This document shows, piece after piece, positions 10,629-22,465 of a DNA stretch of 64,000 bases; the first letter of the stretch is position 1, and each line of letters begins with the position of its first letter. The position numbers and the translations under genes were made by a program. The notes under the pieces were generated by a model. The model was given only the letters and a program-made list of their open reading frames with translations, did not search any database and had not been told where the DNA came from. Source of the DNA: Thermoguttaceae bacterium (lineage in GTDB: Bacteria; Planctomycetota; Planctomycetia; Pirellulales; Thermoguttaceae); assembly GCA_017447865.1 (NCBI GenBank), contig JAFSMO010000045.1:1-64000 (forward strand). The letters are read 5' to 3'.

Positions 10629-10702
10629 ATTTTCCCAGAAAAACATACAAAATTTAGAAAAAAGTGAGAAAAACCTTCCGGTTTGGGCTATGCAGTTCTT
10701 TA

Positions 10703-10826
10703 AATTAGGAATGCGTAATTCGTAATTAAAAAAAGCCTTCGGCTTTTATGAGATCAAACTCTTTCAGACGCCCACATTACGCGAAGCGTCAATTACGAAT
10801 TACGCATTACGAATTACGCATTAAAT
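10703..10826. repeat. Nested palindrome, family A, copy 1
   Basis: The left arm contains GGAATGCGTAATTCGTAATT and the right arm (about 10790-10824) contains its complement as repeated AATTACG/GCATTACG words. The core holds the hairpin AAAGCCTTCGGCTTTT, then ACTCTTTC, then TTACGCG-AA-GCGTCAA. The same core occurs at 26289-26485 and 30699-30817. It lies just downstream of the rubredoxin-fusion gene and may act as a terminator. Confidence 0.75.
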
Positions 10827-10828
10827 CG

Positions 10829-11464
10829 TCAGATCCGCTCGAAATCCTCCGCGCCGTGTTTGCACAGCGGGCAGACGAAGTCCGGCGGGAGCGTGTCCGT
10901 ATCGCTTTCGTAAATGTAGCCGCAAATCTTGCAGCGGAAGCGGTATTTGCCCGGCGCGGCGGGCGTTTCCTCTTTCTTCGGCGGGGCCGGCTTGATGTTC
11001 TTGTGGTAGAACGAATACGTCGCGCTGTCCGTGCCCGGGTCGAGGATCTCGCCGTCGGTCACGTCGGCCACGAAGAGCGTATGCGTTCCCAGGTCGATCG
11101 AGTCCACGACTTTCCCGCTGAGCCAGGCGTTTGCACCGTCCTTCCAGATGTACAGGCCGTTCCCGACGCGTTCGGCCTGGTTTTCCGTGCCATAGAATTT
11201 CTCGGCAGCGCGGCCGCTCTGGAAGCCGAAACGCTGGAACGTGCGGAACTGGGCCTTCTCCGAGAGGATGCTCGCGTTGAAGACGCCGGTGCGCTGGATC
11301 ATGTCGTGCGTGTAGTTTTGCTTGTTGACGCAAATCGTCACACGCGCCGGCGACGACGTGACCTGCGCGAGCGTATTAATAATGCACGCATTATCTTTCT
11401 GCCCCTCGCGGGCCGACAGGACGTAAAGCCCGTAGCCGATTTTGAAAAAGACGGTCGAATTCAT
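10829..11464 (-). CDS. hrb: Flavin reductase-rubredoxin fusion (high-molecular-weight rubredoxin)
   Basis: 211 residues. Residues 1-155 form an FMN-binding flavin-reductase domain (GLYVLSAREG near the start, HDMIQRTGVFNASIL at about 53-67). After a Pro/Lys/Glu linker comes a rubredoxin domain, with C178, C181, C198 and C201 in CKICGYIYE and CPLCKHG binding one iron. Fusions of this type are known as Hrb in acetogens, where they pass electrons from NAD(P)H to flavodiiron proteins that reduce O2 or NO. A cytoplasmic role in oxygen or NO defence is therefore likely. No flavodiiron gene is in the window, but rubrerythrin is at 30956. The Shine-Dalgarno AAAGGAG supports the start. Confidence 0.85.
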   Translation of the reverse strand: MNSTVFFKIGYGLYVLSAREGQKDNACIINTLAQVTSSPARVTICVNKQNYTHDMIQRTGVFNASILSEKAQFRTFQRFGFQSGRAAEKFYGTENQAERVGNGLYIWKDGANAWLSGKVVDSIDLGTHTLFVADVTDGEILDPGTDSATYSFYHKNIKPAPPKKEETPAAPGKYRFRCKICGYIYESDTDTLPPDFVCPLCKHGAEDFERI

Positions 11465-11534
11465 GAGTTTTCTCCTTTCTGAATTTGGAGGAATAAAATG
11501 TTAAGCGGGGATCCCGCTGACGAATCTAAAACGG

Positions 11535-12683
11535 TCAAGGGGCCGGCGGGGAAACTTCTTCCAGCAGGAATGGCTGGGACAGGCTTAAATCGACACTGGT
11601 ACACCTCCCCAAATACTCACCTAAAAACTCCGAACGGGCACGGCGCGAAAAGAGGGCGTGGAGATAGTCCCACCACAAGGAACGAACGGGCATGGAGAAG
11701 GGGTTCTTTTCGGGAAAGAAACCCTTTTTCTGCGTTTCAATCGAACGCTTCGCGACGATATTCCAGTCAAACCCCAAGTACATGGCAAACCAGTCAAACC
11801 ATTCATCCGGCATCACTCCTGCTTCCCCCAACGAGCTAAACCCCTTGGTTCTTCCCATCCGGAGATGATTCTGAATGACACTCGGCGGGAAAAGTCCTTC
11901 AAACTCAAGTACCCGCCTCAGGTTTTCCTTCCGGTCGATCGGTTCAAGCGTTTTCCATTTTTCAGGGTCTTTCAAGCCCGCGCCCCTTTTTTCAATGGCA
12001 TTTCCCCTGAGCAGCGTACTGAGTGTAAGCGCCTGGTTCTGAATCTGACGCCCGAATTTCATCAGGATCAGCCGGTCGGCCTGCTCGCCTTCCAGATCGC
12101 CATCCTCTTTACGGAGATACGCTCGGAGTTCGAAAGCCGTCGCGAGCCTATTCAGAAAAGAAAGGTCAAGGAGCAGAGCCTCTACAATTTCGTCCGACGA
12201 ATTGGGAACTACGGGGAAAGCGTAAAATTCCGCCTTCTGAATCACTTCGGCCATGGCGTCCAGCGCGGGAGTGGCGGCAGTCACATACTCGCGTATCGTT
12301 TCCAGGTCGGGTAAAGCAATTTCCGGGGATCCATCACCACAGCTAAATTCAATCAATTTTTCAGGAATCTCAAACGGTGGTTTCCGGTTTTCGTCGAACG
12401 GCTCCAGGCCAAGCATTTCCCAATATTCCGGATTGAAATTCTCATCACCAGCCCCGAAAAGCGCGAGCATTCCCCGGGCGGAGTTTTTCTCCGTGTTGCC
12501 GTCTTTCGGAAACTGCGCGATCAGATACGCCCGATAATCGACCCACCGTCCGTCTTCCGTCCGCGGCTCGGTCAGGATGGTCGTTTCGGGCGAGATCTTC
12601 AGCGGAACCGACCGGAAAAGAAAAAACCACCCCGCCAACGCGAGAACGGCCAGCGTGATGAGCGTGATTTTAAGGATTTTCAT
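11535..12683 (-). CDS. Membrane-anchored protein of unknown function (paralogue of 13179-14333)
   Basis: 382 residues. A single N-terminal hydrophobic segment (about residues 5-24, KITLITLAVLALAGWFFLF) should act as an uncleaved anchor or signal, leaving the rest outside the membrane. The remainder is soluble, charged and mostly helical, with no motif I recognise. It shares a nearly identical first 75 residues, and the leader AAAGGACCCAAACC before the ATG, with the next gene upstream; the two then diverge but stay alignable to the end (for example LKDPEKWKTLEPIDR and MYLGFDWNIVAKR in both). No function can be assigned. Confidence 0.8.
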   Translation of the reverse strand: MKILKITLITLAVLALAGWFFLFRSVPLKISPETTILTEPRTEDGRWVDYRAYLIAQFPKDGNTEKNSARGMLALFGAGDENFNPEYWEMLGLEPFDENRKPPFEIPEKLIEFSCGDGSPEIALPDLETIREYVTAATPALDAMAEVIQKAEFYAFPVVPNSSDEIVEALLLDLSFLNRLATAFELRAYLRKEDGDLEGEQADRLILMKFGRQIQNQALTLSTLLRGNAIEKRGAGLKDPEKWKTLEPIDRKENLRRVLEFEGLFPPSVIQNHLRMGRTKGFSSLGEAGVMPDEWFDWFAMYLGFDWNIVAKRSIETQKKGFFPEKNPFSMPVRSLWWDYLHALFSRRARSEFLGEYLGRCTSVDLSLSQPFLLEEVSPPAP

Positions 12684-12758
12684 GGTTTGGGTCCTTTCTC
12701 AAAAAAAAGGCTAAAAATAATCAAAATACGGCCAAGTTTCGTGTATGTTTTTTTTATC

Positions 12759-12876
12759 TCACGCGGAGGTGCGGAGACACGGAGTTTTTTGTTGTGAAGT
12801 TTGAAATCCATAAAGCCGTTGACCATTCACGCAAACCCATTCTTGAATCCTCCGCGGCTGCGCATCTCCGCGTGAG
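12759..12876. repeat. Family B palindrome (CGCGGAG words), copy 1
   Basis: TCACGCGGAGGTGCGGAG opens the element and CTCCGCGTGAG closes it. Other copies lie at 54198, 55941, 56096, 56253 and 57516. This copy has a diverged core. Confidence 0.75.
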
Positions 12877-12911
12877 TCGTGACTCACCCAAGCTCTGAAC
12901 GATGTTTTTAA

Positions 12912-13022
12912 GCCGCAAAGAACGCAAAGGACACAAAGAGTTTTTTCTTGTTACCGTTCAGCGCGCGGCGCACTGAAATCTTGATCGTTTTTCACTTTTT
13001 TCCTCTTTGCGTTCTTTGTGGC
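12912..13022. repeat. Family C palindrome (GCAAAG words), copy 1
   Basis: The left arm GCCGCAAAGAACGCAAAGGA pairs with the right arm CTCTTTGCGTTCTTTGTGGC. The inner part TTTTCTTGTTACCG and a CGCGGC-CTGAAA stretch are shared with the copy at 54358-54467. Confidence 0.75.
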
Positions 13023-13178
13023 TGAAAATGATTTTTGTTTGACCGCTTTGATTGGAACTACAAAACCAAGACGGCAAAACACTGGGCTTATGGTTTTCGC
13101 GTTGGTGAAATTTCAGGCTGAAAAACCTGGGGGTCGGTACGCACTTGTCGGATGAACCAAAAAAACAAAATGAAACGG

Positions 13179-14333
13179 TTAAGGGGCCGGCACCGAAACT
13201 TCTTCCAGCAGCGTTTGACGGACGTGGTCGATGCTAACGGAAGAGCCCAAAACATCGGCCCAAATTTCCGAACGGGCACGGCGTGAAAAGAGTTTGGGAA
13301 TTTCCCACCACGAATGCCTGGGGACTTCGAACGGCACTGCGTTTTCTTCCGGAAAGTAAATTTTTTGCGTCGTTTCATTCAAACGCTTCGCAACGATGTT
13401 CCAGTCAAACCCCAAGTACATAACAGGCCAGACAAACAATTCATCAATGCCATCATAATACACCCATTGACTCATACTGTTCCCGTTTCTTCCCAGCCGG
13501 CAAAAATTCTGAATGGCGCTTGCCGCGAAAAGCCTTTCAAGCTCCAGCGCACGCCGCAGGTTCGCTTCCCTGTCGATCGGTTCAAGCGTTTTCCATTTTT
13601 CCGGGTCTTTCAAGCCCGCGCCCACTTTTTCCACTTCCTTTCCCAGGAGCAGCATAACGAGCGTCGTCGCTTTATTTTGAATTTGACGCCCCAATTTCAG
13701 CAGGATCAGCCGGTCGGCATCCGCGCCTTCCTGATCGCCATCTTTTTCACGCAGCCATGCGCGAAACCTGAACGCGTTCAAGACTTCAAGGAGACCCACA
13801 ACATTGACCGTCCGAGCAGAAACCACCAGGTCATCAAGCGAATTGGGGACCACGGGAAAAGCGAAAAATTCCGCCTTTTGAATGACCTCGGTCATGGCGT
13901 CCAGCGCGGGAGTGGCGGCAGACACGTACTCACGCACCGCATCGGGGTCGGCCGCGAAGTAATCCTCGACTTTCTTGCAATCATCAAATTTTTCATCCAA
14001 AAGGATCTCGTCGGAAATCGAAAACGGCGCCTTCTGATTTTTTTCAGGCGGCTCCAGACCAAGCATTTCCCAGTAGTCCAAGTTTTCCACGTCCCCTGCC
14101 TCGCCGAAAAGCGCGAGCATTCCCCGGGCGGAGTTTTTCTCGGTGTTGCCGTCTTTCGGAAACTGCGAGATCAGGTACGCACGATAATCGACCCACTTTC
14201 CGTCTTCCGTCCGCGGCTCGGTCAGGATGGTCGTTTCGGGCGAGATCTTCAGCGGAACCGACCGGAAAAGAAAAAACCACCCCGCCAGCGCGAGGACGGC
14301 CAGCGTGATGAGCGTGATTTTAAGGATCTTCAT
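13179..14333 (-). CDS. Membrane-anchored protein of unknown function (paralogue of 11535-12683)
   Basis: 384 residues from the ATG at 14333. I prefer this start over one ten codons upstream because the Shine-Dalgarno AAAGGACCC and the start MKILKITLITL match the paralogue exactly. There is one N-terminal hydrophobic anchor and a soluble domain of unknown function. Compared with 11535-12683, the first 75 residues are nearly identical at DNA level, while the rest is clearly homologous but more diverged. It follows the DUF1559-like gene by 26 bases, so the two are likely co-transcribed. Confidence 0.8.
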   Translation of the reverse strand: MKILKITLITLAVLALAGWFFLFRSVPLKISPETTILTEPRTEDGKWVDYRAYLISQFPKDGNTEKNSARGMLALFGEAGDVENLDYWEMLGLEPPEKNQKAPFSISDEILLDEKFDDCKKVEDYFAADPDAVREYVSAATPALDAMTEVIQKAEFFAFPVVPNSLDDLVVSARTVNVVGLLEVLNAFRFRAWLREKDGDQEGADADRLILLKLGRQIQNKATTLVMLLLGKEVEKVGAGLKDPEKWKTLEPIDREANLRRALELERLFAASAIQNFCRLGRNGNSMSQWVYYDGIDELFVWPVMYLGFDWNIVAKRLNETTQKIYFPEENAVPFEVPRHSWWEIPKLFSRRARSEIWADVLGSSVSIDHVRQTLLEEVSVPAP

Positions 14334-14359
14334 GGTTTGGGTCCTTTCTTTCTGGCCGA

Positions 14360-15277
14360 TCATTTTTCATCAAAGTCAAACTCGCCGTTCAGGATCTTTT
14401 CCCAATCCCTCGGCGTCAGGGCGTCGCCCTTTACGGTTCGAATCGATCCGTCGTACATTCCGAAAAAGTAGGTCCTCGTCGGCGTGAAACTTCGGAACCG
14501 CCCCATGCCCCGCGTCGGGTCGATGTCGTGGTTCGGGTCCATCCAGCAGCCGGGATGCGACTCGGCAAGGAGGACGGTCCGGGACGCATTCTCGCCGAGG
14601 TCCGCCGTCTTTTGCGCCTTGAGAGGAGTCAGAAGGCAGAAGGACGTCTGGCCCTCTGTTATTAACCAGTCGGGTAACTGCAGCTCCGCAAAATAAGAGG
14701 GCATTTGGCTGTGAAACTGGCGGTTCCACTCGCTGTCCCACGGTTCGTTGAGGCGGATCTGCTCAAAAAGATTGCCGCATTCGAGGTACGGCAGAATATA
14801 CACGCGCCACGAGTGCGGGTAAATGCCGTTTTCGTCCGGTTCGCTGCCGGTGCGGATGGGCGGAAGCTCGCCGTGGTCCGCTTCGTATTGTTTCAGCGCA
14901 AAGGTTAATTCCTTCGCAGAAGCGCGCTGACATAACTCCATGATCGAGTCATGACTGGCACCGAGAAGGGGGAGGAATATTCCAATGAGCAGAATTCCTA
15001 ACGTTACGAAGAATTTGATCAGTCCACCCCTCAGAAAGCGCCGGTTTCCCTCACTCTTCATCGCCTGTTCAACCTGAATCAGGGAGAAAACCAGACTTCC
15101 CAAGAAACTTACAAAGAATACAAACAAAAGAAACGATTCAATAAAAAAGCATGTTTCGTTATAACGAAACAGTCTTGCGGAGATAAAATCGATCCCAAGC
15201 ACGACAAAAGGCGTGAAAAAGCAAACGGTAGCGGTGCGCGAGATGACTTTCGCGCTGAGGGTTGGACTGGAGGTCAT
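14360..15277 (-). CDS. DUF1559-like membrane protein
   Basis: 305 residues. Hydrophobic segments occur at about 15-35, 45-65 and 85-105. They are followed by a soluble domain with the layout of the planctomycete DUF1559 family: SWRVYILPYLECGNLFEQI, then NEPWDSEWN, then a late block FFGMYDGSIRTVKGD that resembles the family's terminal cDGSV motif. It lacks the pseudopilin N-terminus of the two DUF1559 proteins at 61481 and 62508, so it is a variant with a multi-span membrane anchor. It heads a minus-strand cluster with the two paralogous unknowns. Its role is unknown. Confidence 0.75.
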   Translation of the reverse strand: MTSSPTLSAKVISRTATVCFFTPFVVLGIDFISARLFRYNETCFFIESFLLFVFFVSFLGSLVFSLIQVEQAMKSEGNRRFLRGGLIKFFVTLGILLIGIFLPLLGASHDSIMELCQRASAKELTFALKQYEADHGELPPIRTGSEPDENGIYPHSWRVYILPYLECGNLFEQIRLNEPWDSEWNRQFHSQMPSYFAELQLPDWLITEGQTSFCLLTPLKAQKTADLGENASRTVLLAESHPGCWMDPNHDIDPTRGMGRFRSFTPTRTYFFGMYDGSIRTVKGDALTPRDWEKILNGEFDFDEK

Positions 15278-15495
15278 GGCTTTTTAACTTTTTAAATTAA
15301 TATAGTATGGGAGGAGCAAAGAACATTGACGCCGGACTATTAATTTTATAATACCATACCACTTTTTCCCCGTCAAGGGCCTCAAATGAAAAAAACGTTA
15401 AAAATCCCTCCCACCCCCTTTTTTCTTTTCTCCTTTGAGTGTATAATGCAATTAATCTGTAGTTTAAAACGACGCTGGAAGCGTCGTCCCCGTAA

Positions 15496-18624
<3,129 letters not shown>

Positions 18625-18950
18625 GCGGCTTTGAAGCGCATCCGGCGGGGATTTTCTTCGCCGGTCTGAAGAGTAATCTGAGGAGTAATGAGTAGTGAAA
18701 AGGGATCCGATTTTCCCTCCAGCTACTCATTATTCTTTTGAATAGGAACCAGATTCAAAGAAATTTCCATCCCGGGAAATTTCCAAAAAAATTTAAAAAA
18801 AAATCCCTCTCCGCCTGAAAAGGGCTCCACCCCGCAAAACACGGGACGGAAGCGAGGGGACCCAAGGGCGGAAAAATTCGCCTGTTTTTCTCAAAATTCC
18901 CAGCTTGCCAGACAGAAATCGGTGCGGTTTCCAAAGGAAGAAAGGCCGGG
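18625..18950. other. Spacer downstream of the beta-galactosidase gene
   Basis: A GC hairpin CCGGCG/CGCCGG (18642-18664) lies just after the stop codon and may terminate transcription. It is followed by a nested palindrome (18672-18738) and then a low-complexity stretch with no gene. Confidence 0.45.
18672..18738. repeat. Nested palindrome with GAGTAATGAGTAG arms
   Basis: The outer arms GAGTAATGAGTAG and CTACTCATTATTC enclose an inner AAAAGGGA/TCCCTCC hairpin. It has the same design as the other intergenic palindromes, but with different words. Confidence 0.6.
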
Positions 18951-18978
18951 TTGACAAAAAATTTATTTCTGGTAGAAT
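18951..18978 (+). promoter_or_regulatory. Promoter of the dcd-nrdD-nrdG operon
   Basis: TTGACA and TAGAAT with a 16-base spacer, about 45 bases upstream of the riboswitch. A local GCTCAAT/ATTGAGC stem (19004-19031) follows. Confidence 0.7.
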
Positions 18979-19021
18979 TCCATATTTAGTGGGTTTGGCC
19001 ATCGCTCAATACTATATCTTG

Positions 19022-19205
19022 AAAATTGAGCAGGGAATCCGGTGCCGGTTTTACCGAATTCCGGAGCGGTCCCGCCGCTGTAATCGGAAGTGAAGCGTCC
19101 AAAATCTTAATGCCATTGACGGGCTTGGGAGTCCGTCGAGAAGGCGGGCGCGGATTGCCGAGAGCCAGAAGACCTGCCAAACCTGGTGTGCCCAGCTGCG
19201 ATGTA
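19022..19205 (+). promoter_or_regulatory. Cobalamin (B12) riboswitch
   Basis: The conserved blocks are in the right order. These are GCAGGGAATCCGGTG (from about 19030), CGGAGCGGTCCCGCCGCTGT (about 19062-19081), TAATCGGAAG just after it, and the B12-box-like GCCAGAAGACCTGCC (about 19164-19178). It sits between a good promoter and dcd. Downstream, a small GCTG/CAGC hairpin and the E-type palindrome at 19231-19303 may form the expression platform. Such switches usually lower expression when adenosylcobalamin is present. Confidence 0.9.
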
Positions 19206-19230
19206 CAGCGAAAAGGCAAAACAAAATGAT

Positions 19231-19303
19231 GAATTATGAACTCGCACGGCGCTGCGTGCCTTGGATTTTCATCCGTCCGCGCGCGTTCCGCAGGGCATAA
19301 TTC
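19231..19303. repeat. Nested palindrome with GAATTATG arms inside the dcd leader
   Basis: GAATTATG (19231-19238) pairs with CATAATTC (19296-19303) around an inner GCACG/CGTGC hairpin. The words match the ATGAATTATGAA repeats near 60424, 62424 and 63459. It lies between the riboswitch and the dcd start. Confidence 0.5.
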
Positions 19304-19324
19304 GCAAATCCAAATTAAAGAGAG

Positions 19325-19858
19325 ATGATTCTTTCCGGGCTTAAAATCCGTGACGAGATCCGTAAAGGAAACATTCAGATCGAGCCGTACAACGAGAAGC
19401 AGCTCAATCCGAACAGTTACAATTTACGGCTGCATAACGAACTGCTGGTTTACACCGAACCGGTTTTGGACGTGAAAAAGCCGAACGGCTACAAAATCAT
19501 TTCCATTCCGGAAGACGGCCTGGTCCTGGAACCTGGTGTTCTGTATCTGGGCCGCACGTTGGAATACACGGCGACGCAGGGCTTCGTGCCGATGCTTGAG
19601 GGGCGTTCCTCCATCGGTCGGCTTGGCCTTTGCGTGCATGTGACCGCGGGTTTCGGTGACGTGGGGTTTGCCGGGTACTGGACGCTTGAGATTCATGCCG
19701 TTCAGCCCGTCAAAGTTTACCCGGGAATCGAAGTTTGCCAGATCTACTACCACACGATCGAAGGCGATTTTGAATCCTACTGCAGCGGCAAGTATCAGAA
19801 TAATCAGGGGATCCAGCCAAGTTTGGCGTGGAAGGATTTTATTGAGTCCGCCCAGTAA
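19325..19858 (+). CDS. dcd: dCTP deaminase
   Basis: 177 residues, a typical length. The family motif is LEGRSSIGRLGLCVHVTA, followed by GDVGFAGYWTLEIH, where the Glu of LEI corresponds to the catalytic Glu. The C-terminal GKYQNNQG fits the nucleotide-closing tail. The enzyme turns dCTP into dUTP (some homologues go on to dUMP), feeding dTMP synthesis. It is the first gene behind the B12 riboswitch and is followed by nrdD after 121 bases, so dNTP supply genes share one control. The start is preceded by AAAGAGAG. Confidence 0.9.
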   Translation: MILSGLKIRDEIRKGNIQIEPYNEKQLNPNSYNLRLHNELLVYTEPVLDVKKPNGYKIISIPEDGLVLEPGVLYLGRTLEYTATQGFVPMLEGRSSIGRLGLCVHVTAGFGDVGFAGYWTLEIHAVQPVKVYPGIEVCQIYYHTIEGDFESYCSGKYQNNQGIQPSLAWKDFIESAQ

Positions 19859-19979
19859 AGCCTTGAAGAATTTTAAGGGAGAAACGAGAGAAAAGGATTT
19901 CCTCAAGTTCCTGAATTCCATTTCTTTCATCACTCCCACTCCTCCCTTTTAATTACCATTTTAACCCTTCGTTCAAAAT

Positions 19980-22343
19980 ATGACTACCAATCACGCACTC
20001 ATTTCAACGATTGAATTCATTAAAAAACGTGACGGCCGCCGCGTGCCGTTCACTCAGAAAAAGATTTATGACGCGCTGGAAAAAGCGTTCCGTGCGTCGG
20101 GGGAAAACATTTCGCTGGGGCAGTTGGATGATCTGACCAACACGGTCATCCTGAAGATCCTCGAAAGCAAGAAATCGGAGCCGGGCGTCGAAGAGATCCA
20201 GGACGCGGTGGAAGCGGTTCTGATGGAAGCCGATTTCGTGAAAACGGCCCGCGCCTACGTGCTTTACCGTGCGGAACGGACCCGCATCCGTGAGTCCCAG
20301 ACCCGCCTGATGAAAACCTACGAGGACATTACATTCAAAGACTCGCGTGAAAGCGACGTCAAACGTGAAAACGCCAACGTGAACGGCGACACCGCGATGG
20401 GGATGATGCTCAAGTACGGCTCGGAGGGGGCCAAGGAGTTCGCGCTGACGCATCTGATGAATCCCGCCCACGCCCGCGCTCACGAAGAGGGCGAGATCCA
20501 CATTCACGACATGGATTTCTACGCCATGACCACAACCTGCTGCCAGATCGACCTTCTGCGCCTCTTCAAAGGCGGTTTCGGAACTGGCCACGGCGAACTG
20601 CGCGAGCCGAATGATATTCAGTCCTACGCGGCGCTGGCGTGCATCGCGATCCAGGCGAACCAGAACGACCAGCACGGCGGCCAGAGCATCCCAAATTTCG
20701 ACTACGCGCTGGCTCCCGGAGTGACCCGGACGTTCCAGAAACTCGTGATCAAGAACCTCGCCAAAGCGCTGGAACTCCTGCTCGACCCGGAAATCGCCCA
20801 GGGCGTCAAACCCGCGTGCGAAGAGATCCTGAAGAAAGGTTTCGAGCTGAAACTGGAAGTCCACGAAGAATTCTTTGCCGAGTTTGAAAAGTGGCTGGCG
20901 GCGAATCTTCCGGCCGGCACCGAATTTCCGGTGGAAACCGTCAAAAAGGCCAAGGATTTCGCTCTGAAAGAATCCCTCAAGGAAGTGGACCGCGCGACGT
21001 ACCAGGCGATGGAAGCGCTGATCCACAATCTGAACACGATGCACTCCCGCGCCGGGGCTCAGACGCCGTTTTCTTCGATCAACTACGGTCTGGACGTTAC
21101 GCCCGAAGGCCGCATGGTCACGAAGAACGTCCTTCTCGCGCAGGAAGCCGGTCTGGGGAACGGCGAGACGCCGATCTTCCCGATCCACGTGTACCGCATG
21201 AAAGAGGGGATCAACACGAAGAAGGGCGAGCCGAACTACGACCTCTTCAAACTCGCGTGCCGGGTCAGCGCGAAGCGTCTCTTCCCGAATTTCTCCTTCC
21301 AGGACGCTCCGTACAATCTCCAGTACTACCGCCCGGGCCATCCCGAGACGGAAATCTCTTACATGGGCTGCAGGACCCGCGTCATTGGAAACGTTTACGA
21401 CCCGGAAAAGGAAATTTCCTACTCCCGCGGCAACCTGAGCTTCACGTCGATCAACCTTCCGCGCATCGCCCTGCTCTCCAAGGGCAATCAGGAGTGGTTC
21501 TTTGAGGAACTCGAACGGAAACTGGCGCTCTGCTGCGATCAGCTTCTGGAACGCTTCACGATCCAGTGCTCGAAGCACGTGTACAACTTCCCGTTCCTCA
21601 TGGGTCAGGGTGTATGGCTTGGCAGCGAAAAATTAAAGGAAACGGATTTAATTGGCGAAGTATTAAAACACGGAACCCTTTCCGTCGGTTTCATCGGTTT
21701 GGCCGAAACGCTCAAGTGCCTGATCGGGAAACACCACGGCGAGTCCGAAGAGGCGCAGGCGCTCGGTCTGAAAATCATCGGTTTCATGCGCGACTACATG
21801 AACCAGATGTCGGCGAAAAAGCACCTGAATTTCACGCTTCTCGCGACCCCCGCGGAAGGTCTTTCCGGCCGGTTCATCAGGATCGACAAAGAACGCTTCG
21901 GAGTCCTGCCGGGGATCACTGATCGTGAGTACTACACGAACAGTTTCCACATTCCGGTGTACTTCCCGATCTCGGCGTTCGACAAGATCCGGCTGGAAGC
22001 CCCGTACCACGCTCTGACCAACGCGGGCCACATCACCTACGTGGAGCTGGACGGCGACCTGACGCAGAACCCGGAGGCTTTTGAGGCGGTGGTCCACGCG
22101 ATGCGCAAAGCGGGGATCGGCTACGGCGCCATCAATCACCCCGTGGACCGCGACCCGGTTTGCGGCTTCAACGGCGTGATTCATGACGTTTGCCCGAAAT
22201 GCGGCCGTCGTGAGTCTGACGGTGGTGTACCGTTCGAGCGTATTCGCCGCATCACCGGCTACCTCGTCGGGACCCTCGACCGCTTCAACGACGCCAAACG
22301 GACGGAAGTCGAGGAAAGGGTGAAGCACCCGGAAGGGAATTAG
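19980..22343 (+). CDS. nrdD: Anaerobic (class III) ribonucleoside-triphosphate reductase
   Basis: 787 residues. An N-terminal ATP-cone (about 10-105, KKRDGRRVPFTQKKIYDALE) gives allosteric control. It is followed by the glycyl-radical barrel with HIHDMDFYAMTTTCCQIDL and NDQHGGQSIPNFDYALAPG. Near the C-terminus are the metal-site cysteines C728, C738 and C741 and the radical loop RITGYLVGT, with G760 the expected glycyl radical. It reduces NTPs to dNTPs without oxygen or B12, using formate in known homologues. nrdG lies 122 bases downstream. Regulation by the upstream B12 riboswitch is inferred. No clear Shine-Dalgarno precedes the ATG. Confidence 0.96.
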   Translation: MTTNHALISTIEFIKKRDGRRVPFTQKKIYDALEKAFRASGENISLGQLDDLTNTVILKILESKKSEPGVEEIQDAVEAVLMEADFVKTARAYVLYRAERTRIRESQTRLMKTYEDITFKDSRESDVKRENANVNGDTAMGMMLKYGSEGAKEFALTHLMNPAHARAHEEGEIHIHDMDFYAMTTTCCQIDLLRLFKGGFGTGHGELREPNDIQSYAALACIAIQANQNDQHGGQSIPNFDYALAPGVTRTFQKLVIKNLAKALELLLDPEIAQGVKPACEEILKKGFELKLEVHEEFFAEFEKWLAANLPAGTEFPVETVKKAKDFALKESLKEVDRATYQAMEALIHNLNTMHSRAGAQTPFSSINYGLDVTPEGRMVTKNVLLAQEAGLGNGETPIFPIHVYRMKEGINTKKGEPNYDLFKLACRVSAKRLFPNFSFQDAPYNLQYYRPGHPETEISYMGCRTRVIGNVYDPEKEISYSRGNLSFTSINLPRIALLSKGNQEWFFEELERKLALCCDQLLERFTIQCSKHVYNFPFLMGQGVWLGSEKLKETDLIGEVLKHGTLSVGFIGLAETLKCLIGKHHGESEEAQALGLKIIGFMRDYMNQMSAKKHLNFTLLATPAEGLSGRFIRIDKERFGVLPGITDREYYTNSFHIPVYFPISAFDKIRLEAPYHALTNAGHITYVELDGDLTQNPEAFEAVVHAMRKAGIGYGAINHPVDRDPVCGFNGVIHDVCPKCGRRESDGGVPFERIRRITGYLVGTLDRFNDAKRTEVEERVKHPEGN

Positions 22344-22362
22344 TCGTCGAAATCGGGATTTC

Positions 22363-22428
22363 GGGGCCTGGCTCGGGGGAATGAGCGGAGGGGTAACCGC
22401 TCAACCATTTAAATTCATCCCAGGCCCC
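22363..22428. repeat. Nested palindrome between nrdD and nrdG
   Basis: The outer arms GGGGCCTGG (22363-22371) and CCAGGCCCC (22420-22428) enclose an inner GAGCGG/CCGCTC hairpin. It could attenuate or stabilise the transcript between the two genes. Confidence 0.6.
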
Positions 22429-22465
22429 AATTCCTCCCGCCAATTTCAAATCAAAATAAAAAAAG

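Larger units (their letters stand above)
12684..13178. other. Gene-free spacer with two palindromic repeats
   Basis: The spacer holds a family B palindrome (12759-12876), a family C palindrome (12912-13022), and a 25-base tag (13136-13160) that recurs at 55908-55932. No coding potential is seen. It interrupts what would otherwise be a compact minus-strand operon. Confidence 0.7.
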
